Assembly: GCA_013398055.1 (NCBI GenBank)
Contig: VZRS01009635.1
Location: 124,001-188,000 of the forward strand
Direction of reading: 5' to 3'
Length of the DNA stretch: 64,000 bases
Source: Ifrita kowaldi
Lineage: Eukaryota > Chordata > Aves > Passeriformes > Cinclosomatidae
Made by a program: the position numbers and the translations under genes. How positions within the stretch are numbered: position 1 is the stretch's first letter; the number at the start of each line of letters is the position of its first letter. Below are positions 12,452-24,180 of the stretch, in pieces. The notes beneath the pieces were generated by a model. The model was not told the DNA's origin. It did not search any database and was given only the letters and a program-made list of their open reading frames with translations.

Positions 12452-13773
12452 ACCTGATATAACATTATTTATAGTTTGTCCCAAAAACGATATTTACATT
12501 AAAGCCCAGTTACTGTAAGTAAAAATAGATTTAGAAGGAAAAGGAACCCAGAAGCAGTACATTTTAGTCATTGTTAGAGCCATATCTATAACTGTATAAA
12601 TCATTATTTTAATGCCTGAGAAAAATGCAGCCAGATGGTGCCTTTCATATGCCAAGTTAAGACCAGAAGCAATATTTGACCAGTACCCTTTGAACTCAGC
12701 GTTAAAGTGAAAGTTTAGCTGTGAACCTCTGACACAGCTAGTACTACATCATAAAATTGCTGTAATATGTTTGTTGAATTTAATGTAATGTGGCACTAAA
12801 CTGGCAAAAAATGACCTTGTTCAGTAGGCAGTAGATTTGATTTAATCTATGAGACAATGACAGAGAAGCGGATGCAAACATTAGAAATCCTTTTATTTAT
12901 TTTAGTCCCTGTGAAAGATGAATTTTACTGTAGAATCAGAAAGTACACATGAAAGCACCTCAAGGAATGGGGGATGTCTCATCTACTGGCTGCATTAGGG
13001 CCTACCATCCCCTTTTCACGCTCTGTGCATCAGCCAGAAGAGCAATATTCAGAGCCATTAGAATGATCAATAATGGCAGGGAAAGTCACTTCCTATTAAC
13101 ATTTGCCTCACCATACTTAGGTTTCTTGTGCCTGTAAATAGTTCTCTTCCTACTGACAAGTTGGTTTGGCATGAATAGTTTCAGGGAATCTTAGCTTTGC
13201 CAGCATGACTTCTTCTAAAGTTAAATGCTTTCAACTGAACACTTTCTTTTTTTTTCAGCTCACTCATTGACTGCCTTTGCCTTATTTTTTTTCCTTCTAA
13301 TTCCCTTGATTTTTTTCTTTATCTCCTAGAAGTGTATAATTTTTTAAGTAAACATTTGAGACATTTTCTTCTGTTACACTAACACCACTTCAGCCGATAC
13401 TGCGGGTCATGTGAAAAAGTTTCTGTAATCTAACATATTGCACTTACTTAGAGGCAAATAAAAATAAGTACATTTCTCACTGTGATACCCAATATGAGTT
13501 GACTAAAAATTAGGTGCCTTGTTCTGTGTTGATATATATAATACTGAGTAAGACACCAACATTGTCTATACTTGCTGGTGAAGAATCATTCTTTTGAGAA
13601 AGGGTTCATTGCAAAACCCAGTGTGCAACAGAAATGCTTCAACTGTCAATAGAAAATGTTAAACATGCTAAACAAACTAAAGCCATGCTTGTGTGATATT
13701 CCTCTCAGTAACCATATATACAGAAAATAGTAGACCTGTAGGTATCTCTTCTATGTTAGGTCAAAAGCTCAAA
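12452..13773. repeat. 1,322-bp block, copy 2 of an exact duplication
   Basis: Second copy of 10570-11891. Unlike copy 1 it continues without a break into unique sequence (13774-14248), so this copy is probably the one anchored to the real right flank, while copy 1 is anchored to the left flank through CR1 copy a. Confidence 0.9.
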
Positions 13774-14248
13774 AGCATGTAGTGAATCTAGCTGGATGTT
13801 CATCTGAATGCAGCAACAGCTATCACATTTTTGAAAACCTTCTTTAACTGTTATATAATAGATTCATACTGCTTTTGAAAGATTTTGTTTATCCTGAGAC
13901 ACATTCTCTGGAGACAATTACGGTCCAGACCTCAGCTGGCCATACTAAATTATATTTGAAGCTAATAAAAAATAATTTGTCTTTCAGATATTGGTACTTC
14001 TGATCTGTAAATAGATTAATAAGATAGAAATTATTAATTCTTTTTTGAATTTCTTATTTTCGCCATTTCATATAAACACAGTGTAGGGTGACATGTAGGT
14101 GCAGATATCAGTTGATTCCCACTGTTTTGGTCTGTGAATGTTTCTGCTTCCTGAATTTGATATTGAAAAATGAAAATAGAAGAGATTCAGGGGAAAGGGG
14201 GAGGGAAACAATGCACTTGTGCTAATTAGTGATATGAAATGGGGAGGG
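13774..14248. other. Unique non-coding stretch
   Basis: Single-copy AT-rich sequence between the duplicated block and the N at 14249. It ends in a G/A-rich run (about 14186-14248). No gene or repeat is recognised. Confidence 0.5.
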
Positions 14249-14249
14249 N
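14249..14249. other. Single-N assembly gap placeholder
   Basis: One N separates unique sequence from a CR1 internal segment. The missing CR1 3' part is plausibly the fragment now at 11893-12013. Confidence 0.85.
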
Positions 14250-14480
14250 TTTGAACTCTTCACACACATCTTGTCACTGGGTTCCGGGGAGAAGAAAACA
14301 CATCCCTCTCCCCTTCCTCTCCTCAGGAAGCTGTAGAGAGCAATGAGGTCACCCCCTCAGCCTTCTCTTCAAACTAAACAACCACAGATTCCTCAGCTCT
14401 CCTCATAGGACATTCCTTCCAGCCCTTTCACCAGCTTTCTCATCCTTCCCTGAATGCATTCAGGGACCTTCATCCTTCTT
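14250..14480 (-). mobile_element. CR1 LINE fragment, reversed (copy b, internal part)
   Basis: Antisense CR1 ORF2 C-terminal sequence that continues beyond the copied part through TTTCACCAGCTTTCTCATCC and GCATTCAGGGACCTTC into ordinary flank. The element lacks its own 3' end at this position because of the N at 14249. Confidence 0.88.
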
Positions 14481-15301
14481 AAATTGTGGATCTCTAAGCA
14501 TCTGACTTGCAGAATTCAAGTCAAATTCATTAAGTAGATTCAAGAAGTATATTCAGTGACATGCTCACTGTGGTGGGGGGCAGGGAGTGGTGTTGTAAGA
14601 GGCTATCATGATAAGACACAACAAAATCAAAAACCCATTCTTAAGCATTGCTTCTCTTCTTGTAAAAAAATAAACTGACAAAGTTATGTTTATCTATACA
14701 CACAGATACTCAACAGTATGAAAACAATATGATTGGCTCTCTTATAAGCTCTGTATTAGTGTGCATATGGAATGTGAATGCTAAAATAAGCTTATCTTCT
14801 TTAACTGACTTAAAGAACTCTATGAGTAAAAACCAATTCCTGCAACGTACATATTTATACATATTTTGTTAAGTAAAATGTTTCTGAAGAAAGACATATT
14901 CAAGATATTTTGTTTCATAGACTGCAGAACAAAAACAGCACATTCTGAAATTTTTGAAGATGGTGCAGTGTCATTCAAATGAAATATGGTTTTAGTAGAA
15001 CTTGATCTCATTCAAATTCTAAAAATGATGGGTTTTGTCTTTTGGTATTATTAATGATTTTATTTTTAAAAAATAAATTCAAGTAAAACCAACCAAAAGA
15101 AGAGAAGTTTTACAGAAAAGATCAGCAAAAGTACAATGAACTAATCAGAAGTTTAACTGGTTTAAGAAGCTACTCAGTTAGGAATACTAAAATAGAGTCC
15201 AAATTCTTCAAAGACTAGATAAGGAACTTGAACTATTCTTTCAACTCAATTTGATTTTAAACAGACAATTTAATCTTGGTGTTTCTGTTGGGGTTTATTT
15301 T

Positions 15302-15346
15302 TGTTTGGTTCATTCTTTTTTGTTTGGTTTGGTTTGGTTTGGTTTT
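15302..15346. repeat. (GGTTT)n microsatellite
   Basis: Imperfect runs of TTTGG/GGTTT, with four clean consecutive units at about 15323-15345. Confidence 0.85.
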
Positions 15347-17375
15347 GACTTGAAATAGCAGTACAGTATGAAACAAAGATGTGCAAGCCAAACCCAGAAT
15401 ATTTAATTTAACAACTCTGAGTTTCATAAAAACTCAGTAAGCATGAACACTGATTGTACTGAAACTGCATTCAAAAGTGGAGCTGAAGGTAAAGGTTGCT
15501 TTTGGTCTCTTAGTGACTTAAGTTGTCAAGGGTAACCAGGTGTGATTTCCAGCTCTTTAAGGGAACTACAGCTTTATTTATATATCCTGACTCTCAAACT
15601 GTGTGACCTCTACTACTATGATTGAGCCTCTTGTGTCTGAATGAAGAGCCAGGAAGAGAAGGCATAGCTGGTTTATGCCAGATAATGTATCCTCTGGGAG
15701 TTGTGCTAAGCATATATTTCACATTCTGCTTCTGCCACAGGAAGAACTGGAATTCATGGGTGTAAAGGAAAACTGCATCAAGTCTGTATTACTGACAAAG
15801 TACTAAAATGATAGGATCCAAGATAAAGTTCAAATTAAAGATATATTTTAGCAAGGACTTCTGCAAATAATATACCCTACAAAATAACTATTGAATGGTA
15901 TCTTCATGGTCTAAGCAGAGAATATGTATATTTTTAGGAACATTATTTCAAGCTGAACAACTTTTGCATGTGTTCATATACATATGCAAACAATATGAGT
16001 GTTTGTATATGTACATATGCATGGTTTTATTTTTTTTTTTTTTAAAAAAAAAGCCTGGTCTAATTATCATAAAATTATCACACTAGATTTTTGAGACATC
16101 TGGTTAATTTATTGGCAAACCTGAAGAATACTTCCATGTTTCTTGGTCCATTGTGCTGAGTGGTCTAAGTTAGGTTGTGTATACAATGAACAGAAAACAT
16201 CATGTTTTATTTTCTAACACAGGTAGGACACAATAATTTCGCAATTCCTCTTATTTCAAGGCCATGACATTGTGTTAGCTGTTTCTCTGAATAACTTGTT
16301 ATGTAGATACTTATACCCCTGAGCTGGTTTTCACAACATTTTTTTCCAAGCATCACCCTGCTGCTGTGTGTTAGACACTTACCTCTTTAAGATGTAAGAG
16401 GCATTGCCACTAGTGTTTCAGGCATATATCTGTGTCAGACGATTGTATGAGTGTCATCAACAGTTTGCCAATATCTTTAGAGCCTATGTTCTCCCAAAGA
16501 AGCATCTCCTGGAACAAGTCTTCTTTTCATGGAAACCAAGCATCAGTAAAACAAAATGCCTGTTATTTAATTTCTATTTAATACAATACAAAAGTTATAT
16601 TTATCTCTAAACACTTCTTTCTGTAGAGAACCAATAAATATTTGAAACACTTTGGAAAACTTACTGAGCTCTTACAGTCAAAATATTGATTTTCACCTTT
16701 GCTTACTCAAACCTTTTACATTTTTATAGGTATCATGCTTGCTGCTCATGATAAATAAGTCTGATTATTATTCATTTGCATTGTTTTTTTCAATTTCCTT
16801 TTCTACTGAGAGTAGTCGTGGTTCTCTTTGGTTGTTTATTCAGTAAGAACACTTATGATTTAAAGAGCTTGATTCTATTTTTCCTGAATAAGTCTTTGAG
16901 GATATATAGCTTGGGTTGACAGTAGAACTATAAACAATGTCTGTTATCACTGACTTAACCATTAAAATTTAAGCATCCAGGAGGGAAAATTGAAAAAATT
17001 GTTGTTTGCAATTTTTATTTTTATAGTATTACTGTGAAAAACCTTTTATTCTTGCATGCCTTTGTTAGACTTCATCATCATGTATGAGATATATCTTTTA
17101 TATTCAACCAGACATTTTTTTAGGACTGAAACCACCGGGGACCCAATTGATGACAGATTGGATTCCCTCATTAACTCTAGTCCCTACCTTCTTCAACAAC
17201 AGGCAGTGAAAAAATAAATATATATTAAGAGAAACCATACCACATTTACAAAGTATTTGTGAACACACTGTAATTCTCAACACTTCATAAGAAATATAGT
17301 TACCGAAGAGAAAAGCTGTGTATAGGATATGCTCAATTTTAAAAAACCCTAAAGAATGGGTTGACATAGGGAAAT

Positions 17376-17413
17376 CATTTATTATTATTATTGTTATTGT
17401 TATTATTATTGCT
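17376..17413. repeat. (ATT)n microsatellite
   Basis: About a dozen ATT units, several changed to GTT. Confidence 0.85.
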
Positions 17414-19159
17414 AAATATACAATAGTTATAAGAAATAATAATTTTTAAAATAATTCCAGGAAATCTGGAATGTGTCCTGTTTGCATCTGTGATCAATTT
17501 TAAGTCTTTTAAAGGAAGGAAGGAAAATACTTGTTTTAATGTGAATCATGTTCTTGTGCTTGTAAGAAGGAAAGTAGAAGATAATTATCATTTTGATTTG
17601 GTACATACTTATTAAATACAGTAATTTTTTCCCCTGGATTTCATTTTAGGATATTTGAACATAGAAAATTATAAAATGTTCTTAGATGCTTTACCCTCTT
17701 TTACAAAAAATCTTTTACTTAAATCTTTCCTAATCACCAGTACTAAAACACAGGTGTAAAGGGAAATTACTGCTGTGTAGTATGAAAATGAGAACAGTAG
17801 TTACTGAATCCTCATTGTGTTTCCCACATCTTAGCTGATTTTATCCAGTCTTCAGTGATCCACTCAAGCTGACAGCTGAGGTTTTTTTTCCTCATATTCT
17901 GAGGAGGGCCACCAGAATTGTCCCATATAGTTTTCTATTCCATTTGTTTCGTAGCAGGCATGTGGAGAATACAATAATATTATGAACTTCTAATAATATG
18001 AATTTCTAGCTAATCTGAATGCCTCTTAGTCTTCATAATTTATCCCAAAATGCTGGATGATGAGTCAATTCTGATTTCTTTCACAATGATTTCAAATCTG
18101 GTTCTCAAATAAGTATTCATTTTTTTTAATTCTCTGAAGTGCTGCCATTTGAGCTTCTGTCAGAGATTAAAAGAACATTACAAGTAAGAAGCATTGTGTT
18201 CTATTTTATGTTGTCTTTTTTTCTGAGTTCTGAATCTCTTGCACTTTTTTTCATTTTAACATATATTATTATAATTCCTATGTTAAGCTCTATAATATAA
18301 TAACAAAAAATACTTCAAAAAAGTAATGAATGGGCTTCTTTCTGATCATGCATTTGCTCTCCTTGTTGTTTCATTGCCATGAAGGCCCACATGTTCTAGA
18401 ATACAATTACAAAAAAGCTTGAAATATAAATACATCGGTGTTATATTATGAACTATTTCATACTGATCATATTACTTCTGTGGCTTTACTAGTTAAATTA
18501 TATTCAGTGTCATAAAATAATAAGTCTAGTTGAAACTCCTAACAATTCAGTGTAAATATAACTGTAAATTCAGTCAAGAAATACACTATGGATGTTCTGC
18601 AAGAAAAATATGTTATAAGTCAAAATTCTGGATTGTATAACCTTAAATATAATTCTTTAAACAGTAGGACATTTTCACCAGTTTAACTAGTAACAAGGTG
18701 GACTGAAACAGCTCTGTTTCCAATAATTCTGTATTTGCCTTTTAGCTCAGGTCTATGTTTTTATAACTGAGTAAATATTGGATGATTATAAATCCATCTG
18801 GTGTTCGAAGAACAGTAACCTACTCTTACCTACATTGGCTTACAATTAAAATTTATGGAACAAACCTTTTTCAATTTAGTTTCATAAGATTTCCAGACTA
18901 TAAAGCCTCACCTCTACCTCATGGAATAAAATCATTCGAATTTATTATCGTTTAGTCTACTAGACATTTTCTTGCTACCCCATGTTCTATTAATTCATTT
19001 GACCATCTAAAAACTACAGTAAATCCTTGGGAAATATAAAATCACATATAATCACACATTTTGAAAATTATTTTTCACCTATCTTAAAATCAGCTAGTCA
19101 TGCATCAAAATATCTGTCTCTACTATAGTGCCTGTCTACTTCAACTTCCTTATAAGGAG

Positions 19160-19186
<27 letters not shown>
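19160..19186. repeat. Poly-T run of 27
   Basis: A pure run of 27 T between AAGGAG and AGAATATGCC. It could be the reversed poly-A tail of an insertion on the minus strand, but I recognise no retrocopy beside it. Confidence 0.9.
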
Positions 19187-19191
<5 letters not shown>

Positions 19192-21049
19192 ATGCCACAA
19201 TGAACAGTGATTACAGACACCAGTGCTGGACAGTAGTAGAGTGCAAAAAAGATATGAAGAAAAATAATTTTTTGTGTGTATTTTAAAATTCAAACCTCTT
19301 AAAGTATTTCTAACACGGCTGTTAGAAGAAACAAGATTTTTCTGTAGTTCTACTATCTATCTCTGGCAAAGGGCAGCTTCAAGACCTACTATCTGACCTA
19401 TTAATTCAATCACAGAAACATTTTCACCTCTTGTCCTAATATACGTTATCAAGGTGAGTTAGAACTTCTACACAGAGATTTTTTTTATTAACTTGTAATT
19501 ATATAACTTTAAAGATTAATGAGATAGTCTCTAGCAAAAAGGTTTTATGAGGAAGAAATATTCAGAATAAATTATCTAATACTCTTTTTAGTTTGCAATC
19601 AATAAGCATTTCCATTGTACTTTAGACACCATGAAACTGTGTTAGAATGGGTCTCTGCATATCTGCATTTATTAATCTATGTTGTTTCTAGATATATTCC
19701 TTTTACTCTAAACACATCCTTTTCTCTCTGCATTAAAAGAACTTGTAGAAAATTCTTATGAATTAATTACTTATCTGATCACATTCCAAAGTGCTTCTGT
19801 CTTTCTGCAGTTTCATCTTTTACTCTAAAATTCAATCTAACTATTGTATTCACATATTTGTAATATATTTGATTTTCTGAGTAGCTCCTAAATATTCAAC
19901 AGTCTTTCAAGTAATAATAAGCAGACTGGAGCAGTTTGGTAATTAGGTTTTGGTAAAAAGACTGCTTACATTTTCCATCAACAAGTCAGGAAAGGACATA
20001 TAAACGTTTTCTGGTAACTAAATACTTCACACCTCTGTTTGCAGCAATATCAGTCTTCTGAAGTTAGTAACTAGAACAGATCTCTCTGTATATATAGAGG
20101 TATAGATGCAATCAGTGCATAAGGTAGGAAAATTAATCAGGATATGAAATCATTTTCAGAAACTTTTAGCCCATGCAAAAAATGATAAATGGATTTTATA
20201 GCACAGAATATTAAATCCCCCCAAGACTGTGTTTGTTTTATTGGTGAATACTAAAAGACAGTAAAACCCAATGCAAGATTGAGCAATAGACAGAGATAGG
20301 AGTTTAAAAAGTTAATAAACAAAATTATCTGAGAACGAGAAAAAGTCATGAACAAAATAGCCCCAACATTTTTTCCTGTGCCCTTAGTCTAAATTGGGAA
20401 AGGAAAAAAAGAGAAGAGAGAAAGAGAAAAGAAGAAAATAAAACACGAGAAAACAAAGTAAAGCAAAAACTCATGGAGGAAGGTGAGGAAGAAAGTAGAA
20501 AACCAATTCTCTTTGAAGTTCAAATAATTTCACATATAAAGGTTCTTCCACGCATTATTTCTCCTATCTTTGCAGATGGTCTGTCTTTAGTATCTGCTTC
20601 AGTAGAATAGGCAGGATACTCCTCTTCACTCCCACCTGTAGAAACCACTGCTTTGTGTGTGTGATAATTGCTATGGGTTTAGCAGAGCTGAAAAGGAGTG
20701 AAAAACAGGGTCACCAAAATGTACACTCATTTTCAATAATAAAATTTCTTTGAAAGGTTTTAATGCACTTTTTGCCTACATGAACAAGTATAATCACACC
20801 AACAGATCTTGTTATTTAAGAGGAGTACTATAAACAAGAATATGGCTCTGAGGGACTATGCTCCAGTTAAAATAGGTACATTTGAAAAACTCAAGCATGT
20901 TTAAGCTGATGAACAGGTGAAATATGTAACAAAAATAAATTAAATTATAACAAAAAACCACCTTACATACATTATATTATTCCAAAACACAAATAAACAG
21001 AACACTAAGATTTGTTAGGTATTAAATTTTTTGTTGTTCTTTTCTTTCT

Positions 21050-21620
21050 CTTCATCGTGGTTCTTTTACTCAGAGTTCAGATTGAGACGCAGGAGACGCG
21101 GAGTTTTTCTTCGAACTCAGGTGTTTGTTATTTCTTTTCTATAGTACAGCTGCACAGAATGTGCCTCTAAGTTAACAAGGTGAAAATGGCCCCCGAGTTC
21201 CACCTTCCAAGGTCTTTTAAAGCCCAAACTACCCAATTATGGAATACCAACTAGTTTATTTTTATTTATAATCCAGTACATAATCATTCATGTTCCGCAC
21301 TGCGGGTTTTTTGATCCAATATCAGATCACCCAAGCTTGCAAAGAAGAAGGAAGAAGAAAGAAGAACTAACCTACACCCAAAATCCTCCATCTTGTTACA
21401 TGTATATTACTATATCTCAGAAGCCTAATTTTTCTACATCTCTACATATTCCACCCAGTGATATAACAAACTTCTTTTTAATTACACAGCAACAATCTCA
21501 GTGCTACCGCATAATTTGGGAAGCCTTTCCCAAGACCTCAGGTCAAATGCAGTGTGCTTTTGAGGATCACTGCCTGTCAGCACTGAAAGATTGAAATTCT
21601 CTGAACCCAGGGTTCCAACG
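21050..21620 (-). mobile_element. ERV solo LTR, reversed (sister of 51597-52145)
   Basis: Read on the minus strand from 21620 this begins CGTTGGAACCCTGGGTTC, passes GGCAGTGATCCTC, GATTGTTGCTGTGTA, GGGTGGAATATGTAGAG and AAGATGGAGGATTTTGGGTG, then GCAGTGCGG. It reaches a promoter-like TTTAAAAGACCTTGGAAG at about 21209-21226 and a U5-like end, TCTGAGTAAAA, near 21052. These landmarks occur in the same order on the plus strand at 51597-52145, which supports an LTR of one family. No internal retroviral sequence is attached. The plus-strand 85-codon frame at 21337-21594 lies inside it and is not considered a gene. Confidence 0.78.
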
Positions 21621-22096
21621 GTTATGGACTTTTTGATTGTTAGCTGGAAAATGTTTAGAAAAAAGGATTGTTTAATGTTTCAAATGCATTGAGGAAAAAA
21701 ATTAAAGAAAGAAAACAACAAGATGCATACTTAATAGGATGAGCAACTTTTTTTCACTTCAAGTTACAGAATCAGAGTGCAATCATCTGTGTAAAATGTT
21801 CATTTTTTTATTAGTAGCACCAAAGTTTATAATACTTACTGGACACAAAAGTAATTCCTGAATTCAAAAGTCCTGACAAAAATGGTGTAGGAATCAAGAA
21901 TCTGTGATAGGAAAATCTTGCAAAATTCATGATTGTGGAAAAGGTTGGAAATCTTTGGGTTTGAGTTCTCCCCAGTCTGCAGTTATGATGCAGATTCACT
22001 GGGGGTAGGGTGGGGCAGAAACCAAAACTAAAAACAAGCAAATAAATTGAATGCACAAGAGATATTTGCTGTCTTTCCTCACGTGTGGCATGTCTG

Positions 22097-22155
22097 AAAT
22101 CGTTATGTTTTGTGTTGAAAAAACAGGAGAAATTGTTATGTTTTGTGTTGAACAA
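22097..22155. repeat. 33-bp tandem repeat, about 1.8 copies
   Basis: The segment AAATCGTTATGTTTTGTG recurs 33 bp later with one change (C to T). The minus-strand frame across it (21811-22209) has no known similarity. Confidence 0.8.
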
Positions 22156-22589
22156 AGTGCAGCTCTGCTTTGCTGTTATGTAGACACATTCATTAAGTCT
22201 GGTGTGCAATTAAGATGATGAAAAGGATTCAGTGAGGGCATGTTAGTTTGTTAATACTGAAGGACCAAGTAGTGTTTATGAAGGAGCCAATCAACAGTAC
22301 AAATGCAAAATATAATTTCAGTTCCTTTCATTCATCTTTCCTAAGAATGTGCAAAAGGAATCTTGAACCATATCAGTTTTGTTCTCCTTATTCTGATGTT
22401 ATCCTACTAGTCCCACTGAACTCCCAAATTAACAAGGCCCAGAAGTGTTTAAAGATATAATGTCTAATTTTCAGGTACTCCAAAATAAATATTTTATAGT
22501 TTCATCAAGTCTGTAGGCTGAACTATATGACAGCCCAAGATATTAACTAGAAAGCTAAATGCCCATTAAATAATACTCCATCTAGAAAC

Positions 22590-23220
22590 ATTCAAGTAGG
22601 AAGCAAAGTCCAAGGTTATACTCAAAATAGGTTCAACACTGAATTAAGACAAGGTTGCTTAGGCCTTTGTCCAGCCATTTAGAAAATGTCTGAGGACAGA
22701 TATTAGTACAGCCTGTTCCAATGGTTAATAAAACTCATACTGAACATTCCGACACCACACCACCTCTTATAAACAGCTGGAACACCAACTTATTGTCTTC
22801 TATTCCTCCACCAGGCCCCACTGGTTCTGGATCCATGGCTTCTTGAAAGCAGAGGGTGATGACTGTTCGGCCCACTACCCAAAACATTTTTCCTCCAACC
22901 TAGCTTGCCCAGCCTTTCCTTGCAGGACCAATTCTCCATTTCCAATTACCTTAGAGGACCTTGGTTTAACTCAGATGAGTTTATCCTCTTGAACAGTACG
23001 TATCCATTAAGTCCTGTGGACTTTCAAGGATCAAGAATGCTCAAGATGAACATTAACTGATCTTCTACCATCAGTGGAAAGTTCTTCTCCTTCTTGAACC
23101 CTATTTCTGGGCAAAAAGACCTGGAAAACCTTTCTAGTAGAGGCTGTGGCAAAGAAGACAACAAGCACCTCAGCCTTACCTACATCCACTGTCACAAGGT
23201 CACCTACCCCCTTTTCATGA
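22590..23220 (-). mobile_element. Old CR1 LINE remnant, reversed, RT core missing
   Basis: Two parts of CR1 lie in antisense order. 22590-22960 resembles the 3' region (plus-strand landmarks GGCCTTTGTCCAGCC, AGCCTGTTCCAATGG, TTGCCCAGCCTTTCCTTG). About 23040-23220 resembles the part of ORF2 between endonuclease and reverse transcriptase (GTGGAAAGTTCTTCTCC, GGCAAAGAAGACAACAAGCA, CACCTCAGCCTTACC). The reverse-transcriptase core expected between them is absent. Divergence is high, so the edges are approximate. Sequence from 23220 to about 23620 is not recognised. Confidence 0.7.
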
Positions 23221-23637
23221 GGACTCAGTGCCTCATCTGGAGCACATCTTCTGTCACCCTGACGGAGGTGACATCACGGAGGTGTCTCTCAAGCATGGTG
23301 TGAGTCAAGGCCTGTCTGAGTTTCTGGGTCACTTCACAGTCACTGCCAGCCACAAATCTTGTGTTACACACAGTCTTGCTTACTAGTGAAACACCCATCA
23401 GTCCTGGAGCTGGGCAGGAGCCTGATATGCTCTGTCGAAAGTCAGCTATACTGTATGGGTATCCACCCATTTCAGACAAGAGTCATTCTCCTAGCAGGGA
23501 ACAGCTGACAAAAAAATGGTCTGCAGAAACACTACGGAGCTTCCAGAGGCAATTGCAAACAGAAGTCATGGTTTTTGGGGGAAAAAAGGAAGGAAATAGG
23601 TAAGTAAATAAATAAATAAACCCCACAAGCTGCAGGG

Positions 23638-24180
23638 GTTGGTCATGGTGTTATGTAAAAAAAAAAAAAAAAAAGTTAATTCAACCCTATGATTGAACTC
23701 TCCCAGTCCTTGATTACTGGAAAATAAAGCAAAACAGAGCAAAACAAAAAACAAGAGGTTGCATTAGGTTTGTGTGTCAAGGTTTTGGTAGTGGGGCATG
23801 GGATGACATCTGTGAGAAGCTGCGAGGAGCTTCCCTTATGTCCACAGCCTCTCTAACTAAATATCTAAAGAAACCCTGCAAAAGCTGAAATAGGTAGATA
23901 AATAAACAACTATGCACAAGTTAAAAAAAAACAAAAACAACAAAACAACAAAAAAAACCAAGACCAAGAACCCCAACCCAACAAGCAATCTCTATGGGAG
24001 GAAAGAAACCTGAAAAACAAATGAAAAAGCCACCCATAAAAATACACCTAAATAAATAGTAAAAAAACCTTAAAAACCTCCTCATACAAACTCACTAAAA
24101 AAAACCACCCACACAAAAAAAAAAAAAAAAAACAACAAAAAAACCCAAACCCCAAACCAAAAACAAAGAAAAGAGAACAG
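23638..24180. repeat. A-rich low-complexity tract
   Basis: It includes a pure A18 run at 23657-23674, CAAAA/CAACA-type repeats at about 23920-23960, and an A19 run followed by CAAAAAAACCCAAACCCC-type sequence at about 24117-24165. The minus-strand frame at 24082-24339 is a product of this composition (Phe- and Val-rich) and is not a gene. Confidence 0.8.
23770..23852 (+). mobile_element. ERV LTR fragment
   Basis: The short stretch TGTGTGTCAAGGTTTTGGTA followed by CTGTGAGAAGCTGCGAGGAG and CTTCCCTTATGTCC matches the start of a common bird LTR family. Only the first 80 or so bases are present. Confidence 0.6.

Larger units (their letters stand above)
14481..21049. other. AT-rich non-coding stretch with simple repeats
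   Basis: No recognised gene. Apart from the microsatellites listed separately, it holds a T-run/A-run at about 16029-16053 and a purine-rich tract (GAAA/GAGA type) at about 20398-20466. Many splice-like motifs occur, but none frames a convincing exon. Confidence 0.55.

Noticed and set aside
10570..13773. Genuine tandem segmental duplication
   Set aside because: Exact identity, five single Ns and the reuse of CR1 pieces in between fit an assembly artefact better.
21811..22209. 132-codon minus-strand open frame
   Set aside because: AT-rich, contains the 33-bp tandem repeat, no splice context and no recognised similarity.
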